A program made the position numbers and the translations under genes. Of a DNA stretch of 37,911 bases, positions 16,920-24,531 are shown piece after piece. The stretch comes from CAYZSU01 sp964480565 (GTDB lineage Bacteria; UBA10199; 2-02-FULL-44-16; JAAZCA01). The notes beneath the pieces were generated by a model, which was given only the letters and a program-made list of their open reading frames with translations, was not told where the DNA came from and did not search any database. Numbering within the stretch: the stretch's first letter is position 1; the number at the start of each line of letters is the position of its first letter. Location: contig CAYZSU010000015.1 of assembly GCA_964480565.1 (NCBI GenBank), forward strand, positions 1-37,911, given 5' to 3'.

Positions 16920-17203
16920 TATTTACCTCCCATTTTTGACTTTTTATCCCCAGAATGTCCTCGGAATAAACGAGTTGCTGCAAATTCACCTAACTTATGT
17001 CCAACCATGTTTTCAGTCACAAAAACAGGTATAAATTTGCGTCCATTATGTACAGCTAATGTCAAGCCAACCATATCAGGTATTATTGTTGATCTTCTGG
17101 ACCATGTTTTTATTAGCTGATAATTCTTTTCATCTTGGGCTTTTAGCACCTTTTTTAGAAGGTGATCATCAATAAAAGGTCCTTTTTTTAGCGAACGTGC
17201 CAT
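16919..17203 (-). CDS. rpsS: 30S ribosomal protein S19
   Basis: This 94-residue protein starts MARSLKKGPFIDDHLLKKV and contains TWSRRSTIIPDMVGLTLAVH and NMVGHKLGEFAATRLFRGH, typical of S19. It sits in the head of the small subunit next to S13. It follows rplB by 24 nt and overlaps rplV by one base. Confidence 0.98.
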   Translation of the reverse strand: MARSLKKGPFIDDHLLKKVLKAQDEKNYQLIKTWSRRSTIIPDMVGLTLAVHNGRKFIPVFVTENMVGHKLGEFAATRLFRGHSGDKKSKMGGK

Positions 17204-17227
17204 ATTTTAAACCATCCATTTCATTAA

Positions 17228-18055
17228 TTATTTACGTCTATCTTTAACAATAAAGCGATCTGTTCTTGGATTTTTCCTAGTTTTCATACCCTTTGTACAC
17301 CAACCCCAAGGTGAAACTGGATTACGTCCACCTTTTGTACGCCCTTCACCACCTCCATGAGGATGATCAATTGGATTTTTAGCAGTTCCACGCACATGCG
17401 GACGTTTTCCTAGATAACGATTTCGCCCAGCTTTACCTATTTCAATATTTTCATGTTCTGTATTACCAACCTGACCAATTGTTGCCAGGCAATCCTTGTG
17501 GATTAACCGAACTTCCCCTGAAGGTAATTTAATCTGACAGTAGATGCCACTGTCCTTCGCCATAAGCTGAGCAACAGCGCCAGCACTTCGTACAATTTTT
17601 CCACCACATTTAGGACGAAGCTCAATATTATGAATTTCAGTACCTAAAGGTATATTATTTAATGGCATAGTATTACCAGGAGCTATTTCTGTTTTTTGTC
17701 CTGACATTACAACTGCGCCAACTTTCAATCCCAGAGGAGCTAAAATATATCTTTTTTCTCCATCCGCATATGCCAGAAGAGCAATATTAGCAGAACGATT
17801 TGGATCATATTCTATGGATTGAACTTTTGCTGGAATTTCAAATTTATTTCTTCTAAAATCTATAATTCTATATTTTCGTTTTGCACCACCACCACGATGG
17901 CGTGATGTAATACGTCCATAACAATTACGACCACCTGATTTTTTTGTCGCTGTGGTCAAAGATTTCTCTGGTTTACTTTTAGTAATTTCTGCAAAATCAC
18001 TAACACTCATACCCCGACGTCCAGGTGTAGTTGGTTTGTAATATTTATTTGGCAT
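17228..18055 (-). CDS. rplB: 50S ribosomal protein L2
   Basis: L2 is a 275-residue core protein required for subunit association and peptidyl transfer. Its signatures include HRGGGAKRKYRIIDFRRNKF near residue 55, the SH3-like and OB-like core, and the C-terminal loop NPIDHPHGGGEGRTKGG with the essential His. The length matches the family. It lies between rplW (36 nt) and rpsS (24 nt). Confidence 0.98.
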   Translation of the reverse strand: MPNKYYKPTTPGRRGMSVSDFAEITKSKPEKSLTTATKKSGGRNCYGRITSRHRGGGAKRKYRIIDFRRNKFEIPAKVQSIEYDPNRSANIALLAYADGEKRYILAPLGLKVGAVVMSGQKTEIAPGNTMPLNNIPLGTEIHNIELRPKCGGKIVRSAGAVAQLMAKDSGIYCQIKLPSGEVRLIHKDCLATIGQVGNTEHENIEIGKAGRNRYLGKRPHVRGTAKNPIDHPHGGGEGRTKGGRNPVSPWGWCTKGMKTRKNPRTDRFIVKDRRK

Positions 18056-18091
18056 ATTTCTTCCTCACTTTTTTTGAAATACAAAAGAGTT

Positions 18092-18373
18092 TTATGCTCC
18101 TTCAGAAATGGCAATTGTTCCTTCTCTTAATGTGACAATTGCTTTTTTCCAATCAGGTTTTTTCCCTGTATTTCGACCTACACGAACATATTTACCAGGC
18201 ATAATTGTTGTATTTACACTTGCCACTTTAACATTAAATAGTGACTCAACAGCTGCTCTTACTTGAAATTTTGTAGCACCTTTTACAACTGCAAAGTGGT
18301 ATTTATTTACCCCTTGCTCTTCTGTAGTTTTCTCTGTCACCAAAGGTTTTATAATAATATCACACTGTCTCAT
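18092..18373 (-). CDS. rplW: 50S ribosomal protein L23
   Basis: The 93-residue protein shows IIIKPLVTEKTT at the N-terminus, and YHFAVVKGATKFQVRAAVES and VNTTIMPGKYVRVGR later, as in L23. It forms the main docking site for trigger factor and SRP at the exit tunnel. Its start overlaps the rplD stop by 4 nt (ATGA type), pointing to coupling. Confidence 0.97.
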   Translation of the reverse strand: MRQCDIIIKPLVTEKTTEEQGVNKYHFAVVKGATKFQVRAAVESLFNVKVASVNTTIMPGKYVRVGRNTGKKPDWKKAIVTLREGTIAISEGA

Positions 18374-18987
18374 ACCAACACCTCCTGCACCTTCTCAATG
18401 GCATCCTTTAATATTACTGTATGCTTATAACGAAGGATATCATACACATTTATCCCTTCAGCCCTAAGCAATTTAATATTTGGAATATTTCGAATTGATT
18501 TTTCTAAATTCACATTTCGATCTCTTATTACAATCAGACAACTTGTGATACCAAGTTTTTTTAAATTATTATATGCATCTTTTGTTTTTATTTTTTCATC
18601 TGGAAATTGATCTAATATCACTAAGGAGCCTGAATTTATTTTCTCAGATAATGCACTTTTAATACCCGCTTTACGGGCTTTTTTAGGCATCTTATACGAA
18701 TAGTCACGTGGATGCGGCCCAAATGCTTTACCGCCACCAACAAAAATATTCGCGCGTTTATCACCATGTCGAGCGCGCCCCGTACCTTTTTGACGGTACA
18801 TTTTGGCTGTTGTTCCGCTCATCAAGGCCCTATTTTTCGTAGCAGCTGTACCACTACGGCGGCATGCCAGTTGCATTTTTACAGTTTCATAGATCAAAGC
18901 ATTATTTGTCTTTGTTGAAAATACCTTGTCACAAATATCAATTTCACCTACAGCATTTTTATTTATATCGAGAACTTGTGCTTTCAC
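18370..18987 (-). CDS. rplD: 50S ribosomal protein L4
   Basis: This 205-residue protein carries the tunnel-lining loop (KMYRQKGTGRARHGDKRANIF, then GGGKAFGPHPRDYSYKMPKK), the hallmark of L4. In gamma-proteobacteria L4 also represses the S10 operon via the rpsJ leader. Here rpsJ follows tuf by only 15 nt, so that leader has no room. rplC lies 21 nt upstream; rplW overlaps the 3' end. Confidence 0.97.
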   Translation of the reverse strand: MKAQVLDINKNAVGEIDICDKVFSTKTNNALIYETVKMQLACRRSGTAATKNRALMSGTTAKMYRQKGTGRARHGDKRANIFVGGGKAFGPHPRDYSYKMPKKARKAGIKSALSEKINSGSLVILDQFPDEKIKTKDAYNNLKKLGITSCLIVIRDRNVNLEKSIRNIPNIKLLRAEGINVYDILRYKHTVILKDAIEKVQEVLV

Positions 18988-19008
18988 AATTTTCTCCTTT
19001 AGCTAAAT

Positions 19009-19698
19009 TTAACTTTTTGTTTCTTCTGTACAATTATTAATGACTGAATTATTTTTCAAATTCTCTCTATTTTCCAATAGACCTTTGGAAAGTTTTAATT
19101 CAACAATACTTTCTTTTGCACCAGGAACAGCACCTTTTATCAAAATAATATTGTTATCACGAACACTTACAACTTCCAAATTTTTAATACAGACATTATC
19201 ACAACCCATATGTCCAGGAAGCTTCATATTTTTAAATACTCGTCTTGGCCAAGTACGCATACCAATCGACCCTGGAGTTCTGTGAAAATGTGAACCATGT
19301 GTTGCCGGTCCACCATGTTTACCATGACGTTTCATAACACCCTGAAAACCACGCCCCTTACTCATCCCTCTGACATCTACAATATCACCTACTTGAAAGG
19401 CATTTGCATATAATGTATCACCAGGATTAAACATGCTTGAATCTACTCTAAATTCTTTAACATGTCTAAGATAAGGAACTTTATTTTTTTCAAAATGCCC
19501 CTTCATAGCTCTATTTACATTTTTTGCTTTTGGGTTTACTTCAAAACCTATTTGAATTGAATTATACCCATCAGTCTCTTCAGTTTTTACTTGTACTACA
19601 GTACATGGCCCAGCTTCAAGTACGGTAACAGGGATGATATTTCCTCTGTCATCAAATATCTGTGTCATGCCTTTCTTTTTTGCTAGAAATCCTAACAT
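19009..19698 (-). CDS. rplC: 50S ribosomal protein L3
   Basis: The 229-residue protein starts MLGFLAKKKGMTQIFDDRGN. It has the L3 finger region GRGFQGVMKRHGKHGGPATH and FHRTPGSIGMRTWPRRVFK, which reaches the peptidyl transferase centre. It is about 20 residues longer than average because of a polar C-terminal tail after residue 205 (ending NNCTEETKS). GAGGGATGT precedes the ATG. Confidence 0.97.
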   Translation of the reverse strand: MLGFLAKKKGMTQIFDDRGNIIPVTVLEAGPCTVVQVKTEETDGYNSIQIGFEVNPKAKNVNRAMKGHFEKNKVPYLRHVKEFRVDSSMFNPGDTLYANAFQVGDIVDVRGMSKGRGFQGVMKRHGKHGGPATHGSHFHRTPGSIGMRTWPRRVFKNMKLPGHMGCDNVCIKNLEVVSVRDNNIILIKGAVPGAKESIVELKLSKGLLENRENLKNNSVINNCTEETKS

Positions 19699-19730
19699 AC
19701 ATCCCTCACATTCGATTTAGAATACGCCTA

Positions 19731-20057
19731 TTAAGTCATTTTAATTTCAACATCGACACCTGGCGATAAATCTAATTTCATCAATGAATCCACTGTTTGC
19801 TGAGTTGGTTCAAGTATATCTATCACACGTTTATGTGTTCTAATTTCAAATTGCTCTTGTGAGCGTTTATCCACATGTGGACTTCTAAGAACACAGTATT
19901 TTTCAATACGCGTTGGCAAAGGTATTGGCCCCGCAATATGTGCCCCAGTTCGTTGAACAGTTCCAACTATATCAGATGCAGACTGATCAAGTAATTTATG
20001 ATCATATGCTTTCAGCCGAATTCTTATTTTTTGTCCTTGATCGTGTTGCATTGTCAT
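19731..20057 (-). CDS. rpsJ: 30S ribosomal protein S10 / NusE
   Basis: S10 is both a 30S head protein and, as NusE, a partner of NusB and NusG in transcription. The 108-residue product has KIRIRLKAYDHKLLDQSASD, the loop GPIPLPTRIEKYCVLRSPHV and the closing PGVDVEIKMT. The loop histidine and the KRSQEQFEIRTHKR segment are intact. It lies only 15 nt after tuf, so the str and S10 sets are joined with no visible promoter. Confidence 0.98.
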   Translation of the reverse strand: MTMQHDQGQKIRIRLKAYDHKLLDQSASDIVGTVQRTGAHIAGPIPLPTRIEKYCVLRSPHVDKRSQEQFEIRTHKRVIDILEPTQQTVDSLMKLDLSPGVDVEIKMT

Positions 20058-20072
20058 AATTAACCCCTACCT

Positions 20073-21263
20073 TTATTCAATAATTTCAGTAACAACGCCT
20101 GCACCCACTGTGCGGCCACCTTCGCGTACTGCAAAACGTAATTCCTTCTCCATGGCAATCGATGAAATTAATTCCACCTCTGCTGTGACATTGTCGCCTG
20201 GCATTACCATCTCCACATTCTCTGGTAATTTTAATATCCCTGTAACATCTGTCGTGCGAAAGTAAAACTGAGGACGATATCCCTTGAAAAATGGTGTATG
20301 TCGACCACCCTCTTCCTTCGTTAATACATAGATCTCCGCCTTAAATTTCTTATGCGGATTTATTGACCCGGGCTTCGCAACCACCTGACCTCGCTCTACA
20401 TCCTCGCGCTTTAAGCCTCGTAACAACAATCCTACGTTATCACCAGCACGACCTTCATCCAACAACTTTCGAAACATTTCTACACCAGTTACTACACTCT
20501 TCTGTGTGTCACGTATTCCAATAATCTCGATCTCTTCACCTGTCTTCACTATTCCACGTTCCACGCGACCCGTAACCACTGTGCCTCGACCTGATATACT
20601 AAACACATCTTCGACTGGCATCAAAAAAGTCTTGTCTGTTGGTCGTTCTGGCTCGGGTATATACTCATCCACCGCATCCATTAATTTCTGGATTGATCCA
20701 TGCCCAACATCACCTGAATCACCTTCCATTGCCTTTAGGGCTGAACCTCGCACGATTGGAATATCATCGCCTGGAAATTCATATTGACTCAATAACTCCC
20801 GTACTTCTAACTCCACCAAGTCCAATAACTCATCATCATCTACTTGATCGACTTTATTCATATACACTACGATTCGTGGAACACCCACCTGACGCGCTAA
20901 CAATATATGCTCGCGTGTCTGAGGCATTGGCCCATCTGCCGCACTTACCACTAAAATTGCACCATCCATTTGTGCTGCGCCAGTAATCATATTCTTCACA
21001 TAATCCGCATGACCTGGACAATCAACATGCGCATAATGTCGATTTTTTGTCTGATACTCCACATGCGCTGTTGCGATTGTTATTCCACGCTCCCGTTCTT
21101 CTGGCGCCTTATCGATTTGATCAAAATCCATTTGTTCGGCTAATCCCTGGGATGCCAAGTATTGTGTGATTGCACTTGTCAAGGTAGTCTTCCCATGATC
21201 CACATGGCCAATTGTTCCCACATTTACATGGGGTTTACTTCTATCAAATTTTTCCTTTGCCAT
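20073..21263 (-). CDS. tuf: Elongation factor Tu, str-operon copy
   Basis: This 396-residue GTPase delivers aminoacyl-tRNA to the ribosome. It has GHVDHGKTT (residues 19-27), DCPGH (81-85) with the catalytic His85, and NKVD (136-139), followed by the two beta-barrel domains. GGAGG precedes the ATG. The stop is TAA. The protein is identical to the second copy at 36437-37627, and the DNA also matches wherever compared. GC in a 240-base sample is about 46 percent, above most neighbouring genes. It sits 28 nt after fusA. Confidence 0.98.
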   Translation of the reverse strand: MAKEKFDRSKPHVNVGTIGHVDHGKTTLTSAITQYLASQGLAEQMDFDQIDKAPEERERGITIATAHVEYQTKNRHYAHVDCPGHADYVKNMITGAAQMDGAILVVSAADGPMPQTREHILLARQVGVPRIVVYMNKVDQVDDDELLDLVELEVRELLSQYEFPGDDIPIVRGSALKAMEGDSGDVGHGSIQKLMDAVDEYIPEPERPTDKTFLMPVEDVFSISGRGTVVTGRVERGIVKTGEEIEIIGIRDTQKSVVTGVEMFRKLLDEGRAGDNVGLLLRGLKREDVERGQVVAKPGSINPHKKFKAEIYVLTKEEGGRHTPFFKGYRPQFYFRTTDVTGILKLPENVEMVMPGDNVTAEVELISSIAMEKELRFAVREGGRTVGAGVVTEIIE

Positions 21264-21272
21264 CTTTCCTCC
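20074..21272 (-). repeat. tuf repeat, copy 1 (1199 bp, partner at 36438-37636)
   Basis: From the base after the first stop-codon position to just past the ribosome binding site (GGAGGAAAG), this block matches 36438-37636 at every position I compared. The flanks differ at once: stop TAA here against TAG there, and A against C at the upstream edge. Such precise limits indicate gene conversion between tuf copies rather than a recent segmental duplication. Confidence 0.85.
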
Positions 21273-21291
21273 AGAGAACTGTTTTTATAAA

Positions 21292-23379
21292 TTATTTTCC
21301 TTGTGTTTTAGCAATAATTTCCTCTGCTAAACTCTTAGGTACGGGTTCATAGTGCGAAAATTGCATTGTATATGTTGCGCGACCTTGAGTTGCACTACGT
21401 AAATCTGTGGCATAACCAAACATATTTGCTAAAGGCACTTTAGATTTTAATACTTGCACTCCCGCTTGCATATCACAGCACATAATGCGGCCACGACGTG
21501 AAGTGACGTCACCTGTTACAGCGCCAATATAGTCCTCAGGAACATTCACTTCCACATTCATAACAGGTTCTAAAAGTACAGGGCCTGCTTTTTTACAAGC
21601 AGATTTAAATAGCATCGACGCACAGACCTTAAATGCCATATCAGATGAATCTACCTCATGATAGGATCCATCATAGACACTTACTTTCACATCTACCATT
21701 GGATAACCAGCTGCAACGCCACTTGTCATTGCCTCTACAACACCTTTTTTTATAGCTGGAATATATTCTTTTGGAATTGAACCACCTACAACTTCATTTA
21801 AAAATTCAACCCCCTTACCACTTTCTTGCGGTTCAACACGCATTTTAATATGTGCAAACTGCCCTCTACCACCTGATTGTTTTGCATATTTATAGTCTTC
21901 ATCCACATATTTTGAAATTGTTTCTCTATAGGCAACTTGTGGATTTCCTACATTTGCTTCTACGCTAAATTCCCTCATTAGACGGTCCACAATAATTTCC
22001 AAGTGAAGCTCACCCATACCTGCTATAACAGTTTGCCCAGTTTCCTGATCAACACTGACTTGAAATGTTGGGTCCTCATGAGCTAATTTTTGTAGCGAAA
22101 CACCTAATCTCTCTTCATCAGCTTTTGTTTTTGGCTCAATTGCAATCGCAATCACTGGCGCAGGAAATTCCATTTTTTCCAGTATAATAGGGGTTCCTTG
22201 ACTACAAAGAGTATCACCTGTGCCTGTATGCTTTAAGCCAACTGCAGCAACAATATCACCTGTTGCAGCAACAGTTAAATCTTCTCGTTTATTTGAATGC
22301 ATTTGGAGCAAACGACCCATACGTTCTTTTTTACTTTTTGTTGAATTATATACTGAATCACCTTTGCTAATTTTACCCGAATACACTCTAAAGTAAGTTA
22401 ACTGTCCAACATAGGGATCCGTCATTACTTTAAAAGCAAGTGCTGAAAAAGGTTCATCATCGCTAACCTCTCGTGATTCTTGTTGCTCTGCTTTTGTTGG
22501 ATGTTCACCGATAACGGCTGGAATATCCTTTGGAGATGGTAAAAACTCTAAAACTGCATCCAGCAACATTTGCACACCTTTATTCTTAAAGGCTGTTCCA
22601 CAGAAAACAGGATTAATGCTCATCGACAAAGTGGCTTTACGAGCAACCATACGAAGTTCATCTTCTGAAATTTCTGCACCTTCTAAATATTTATGCATCA
22701 ATGCATCATCTGATTCAACAACTGCTTCAATTAATTCTTCTCTAAATTTATTTGCATCTTCCACATATTCCGTTGGAATTTCCACCTCTTTATATTCAAC
22801 ACCTCTATCCGCATCTTCATAAACAAATGCTTTTAAAGAAATTAAATCAATAACACCTAAAAAATCACTTTCCGCACCAATTGGCAACTGAAAGGGAATT
22901 GCATTTGCTTTTAGTCGATCTCGCATCATAGATACGCACCGGTAAAAATCTGCACCCACTCGATCCATTTTATTTACAAAAGCTATTTTAGGAACACCAT
23001 ATCGATTAGCTTGACGCCACACTGTTTCTGATTGTGGTTCAACACCAGCAACAGCATCAAATACTCCTACAGCACCATCCAGTACACGTAAACTACGCTC
23101 CACCTCAACTGTAAAATCAACATGCCCTGGTGTATCAATTATATTGATACTATGTTCTTTCCATTCACATGTAGTAGCTGCTGATGTAATTGTAATGCCA
23201 CGTTCTTGCTCTTGCGTCATCCAATCCATCACTGCAGTACCTTCATGAACTTCACCAATTTTATAAGTAATCCCTGTATAAAAAAGTATTCGTTCAGTAA
23301 CTGTTGTTTTCCCTGCATCAATATGAGCAACAATTCCAATATTTCTAACTTTATCAAGGGCTGTAGATCTTGTAACCAT
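21292..23379 (-). CDS. fusA: Elongation factor G
   Basis: EF-G drives translocation and, with RRF, ribosome recycling. From the ATG at 23379 the protein has 695 residues (MVTRSTALDKVRNIGIVAHI onward). The P-loop AHIDAGKTT is at residues 18-26, with RGITITSAATTCEW, DTPGHVDFT and NKMD following, then domains II to V (GMGELHLEI, SGGRGQFAHI and GGSIPKEYIPAIKKG). The ATG has AGGCGTG upstream; an in-frame TTG at 23394 has no ribosome binding site. It lies between rpsG and tuf, the str order. Confidence 0.97.
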   Translation of the reverse strand: MVTRSTALDKVRNIGIVAHIDAGKTTVTERILFYTGITYKIGEVHEGTAVMDWMTQEQERGITITSAATTCEWKEHSINIIDTPGHVDFTVEVERSLRVLDGAVGVFDAVAGVEPQSETVWRQANRYGVPKIAFVNKMDRVGADFYRCVSMMRDRLKANAIPFQLPIGAESDFLGVIDLISLKAFVYEDADRGVEYKEVEIPTEYVEDANKFREELIEAVVESDDALMHKYLEGAEISEDELRMVARKATLSMSINPVFCGTAFKNKGVQMLLDAVLEFLPSPKDIPAVIGEHPTKAEQQESREVSDDEPFSALAFKVMTDPYVGQLTYFRVYSGKISKGDSVYNSTKSKKERMGRLLQMHSNKREDLTVAATGDIVAAVGLKHTGTGDTLCSQGTPIILEKMEFPAPVIAIAIEPKTKADEERLGVSLQKLAHEDPTFQVSVDQETGQTVIAGMGELHLEIIVDRLMREFSVEANVGNPQVAYRETISKYVDEDYKYAKQSGGRGQFAHIKMRVEPQESGKGVEFLNEVVGGSIPKEYIPAIKKGVVEAMTSGVAAGYPMVDVKVSVYDGSYHEVDSSDMAFKVCASMLFKSACKKAGPVLLEPVMNVEVNVPEDYIGAVTGDVTSRRGRIMCCDMQAGVQVLKSKVPLANMFGYATDLRSATQGRATYTMQFSHYEPVPKSLAEEIIAKTQGK

Positions 23380-23410
23380 TTTCACGCCTAACAAATTTAA
23401 ATTACGTTAT

Positions 23411-23884
23411 TTACCATTTAAAATGAGCAAATGCTTTATTTGCTTCTGCCATACGGTGTACATCTTCACATTTTTTTACTGCGGCACCACGTTTCTCAAT
23501 CGCATCCATAAGCTCTGCGGCAAGCCGATCTTTCATCGTACGTTCACCACGCTTTCTAGCAGCTGAAATCAACCATCGAAGGCCTAATGATAATCTACGA
23601 CTCTGCCTAACTTCCATAGGCACCTGATAAGTAGATCCGCCCACACGGCGTGAACGAACTTCAACCACAGGCTTAATATTTTCCATCGCTGTATTAAATA
23701 ATTTAACGGGATCATCTTTTTTCTTTTCATGTAAAACATCAAAAGCACCATATACAACATGCTCTGCCAATGACTTTTTACCATCCCACATTAAGCTATT
23801 TATAAACTTTGCAACTAATTGATCCTTGTATTTTGGATCATTATGAATTTTTCTTTTCAAACTTCCACGTTTTTTTCTTGGCAT
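23411..23884 (-). CDS. rpsG: 30S ribosomal protein S7
   Basis: The 157-residue protein starts MPRKKRGSLKRKIHNDPKYK and has the conserved GGSTYQVPMEVRQSRRLSLG and WLISAARKRGERTM segments. S7 nucleates assembly of the small-subunit head and lies at the E site. Length is normal (155-157). It follows rpsL by 32 nt. Confidence 0.98.
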   Translation of the reverse strand: MPRKKRGSLKRKIHNDPKYKDQLVAKFINSLMWDGKKSLAEHVVYGAFDVLHEKKKDDPVKLFNTAMENIKPVVEVRSRRVGGSTYQVPMEVRQSRRLSLGLRWLISAARKRGERTMKDRLAAELMDAIEKRGAAVKKCEDVHRMAEANKAFAHFKW

Positions 23885-23916
23885 TGGTATTACCTCTTTT
23901 AACTATTTTATGGTCA

Positions 23917-24288
23917 TTATTTTGCTTTTTTTGCACCATACTTTGAACGACTACAGCGCCTAGATTCAACACCTGACGTGTCTAAAGTACCACGTACAAT
24001 ATGATAACGAACACCAGGTAAATCCTTTACACGACCACCTCGAACTAAAACAACCGAGTGCTCTTGAAGGTTGTGTCCTTCTCCAGGTATATAGGATGTC
24101 ACTTCAATACCAGTTGTTAATCGAACCCTGGCAACCTTGCGCAATGCAGAGTTTGGTTTTTTAGGCGTAGTTGTATAGACGCGAACACAAACCCCTCTTT
24201 TTTGCGGACATTTTGCTAAGGCAGGCGATGCTGTCCGTGACTTAGTTTTTTTCCTACCACTTCTAACTAATTGATTAATTGTTGGCAT
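23917..24288 (-). CDS. rpsL: 30S ribosomal protein S12
   Basis: S12 sits at the decoding centre. The 123-residue protein has MPTINQLVRSGRKK, the TPKKPNSALRKVARVRL loop and PGEGHNLQEHSVVLVRGGRV. The lysines in the positions linked to streptomycin response (Lys43, Lys88) are the wild-type residues, so nothing suggests resistance. The gene opens the str set after the 243-nt gap that follows rpoC. Confidence 0.98.
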   Translation of the reverse strand: MPTINQLVRSGRKKTKSRTASPALAKCPQKRGVCVRVYTTTPKKPNSALRKVARVRLTTGIEVTSYIPGEGHNLQEHSVVLVRGGRVKDLPGVRYHIVRGTLDTSGVESRRCSRSKYGAKKAK

Positions 24289-24361
24289 AATACCCCACTT
24301 TCGTCTTTTTCAGGTGACGCGACCTTTCAGAATTTCTTTATATTTGTTGTTTATTAATAAC

Positions 24362-24378
24362 CTTCCTGTGGGAGGAAG
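24362..24378 (-). other. Small hairpin in the rpoC-rpsL gap
   Basis: CTTCCT, a five-base loop and AGGAAG form a six-base-pair hairpin in the 243-nt gap. On the minus strand it is not followed by a T run, so it is not a standard intrinsic terminator. It would lie in the 5' leader of an rpsL transcript if the promoter proposed at 24386-24414 is real. The rest of the gap is AT-rich with no gene. Confidence 0.4.
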
Positions 24379-24385
24379 TTTTGGG

Positions 24386-24414
24386 AAGCTATCAGACACT
24401 TTTTTTCAAGTCAA
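24386..24414 (-). promoter_or_regulatory. rpsL: Possible sigma-70-type promoter for the str set
   Basis: On the minus strand TTGACT (24409-24414) is followed after 17 nt by TAGCTT (24386-24391). The -35 match is good and the -10 match is poor (3 of 6). The location, about 100 nt before rpsL in the only long gap downstream of rpoC, is what makes it plausible. It could equally be chance in AT-rich DNA. Confidence 0.3.
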
Positions 24415-24531
24415 GCAATTTAGTTGTTTTTTCTATGTTTTATTTGAATAAAAAAATATTTTTTTAATACCATAAAATCAACGACTTCTATAGCCTTCTT
24501 TTTATAAAGTTCTAAAATAGAATCAATGTTA

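Noticed and set aside
24362..24378. Hairpin CTTCCT/AGGAAG as the rpoBC intrinsic terminator
   Set aside because: No T run follows on the minus strand, and it lies after the possible str promoter; kept only as an unassigned hairpin.
24448..24470. AT-only inverted repeat (A7-T7 tract) after rpoC as a terminator
   Set aside because: It contains no GC pairs, so a stable RNA stem is unlikely; it is more likely AT-rich spacer.
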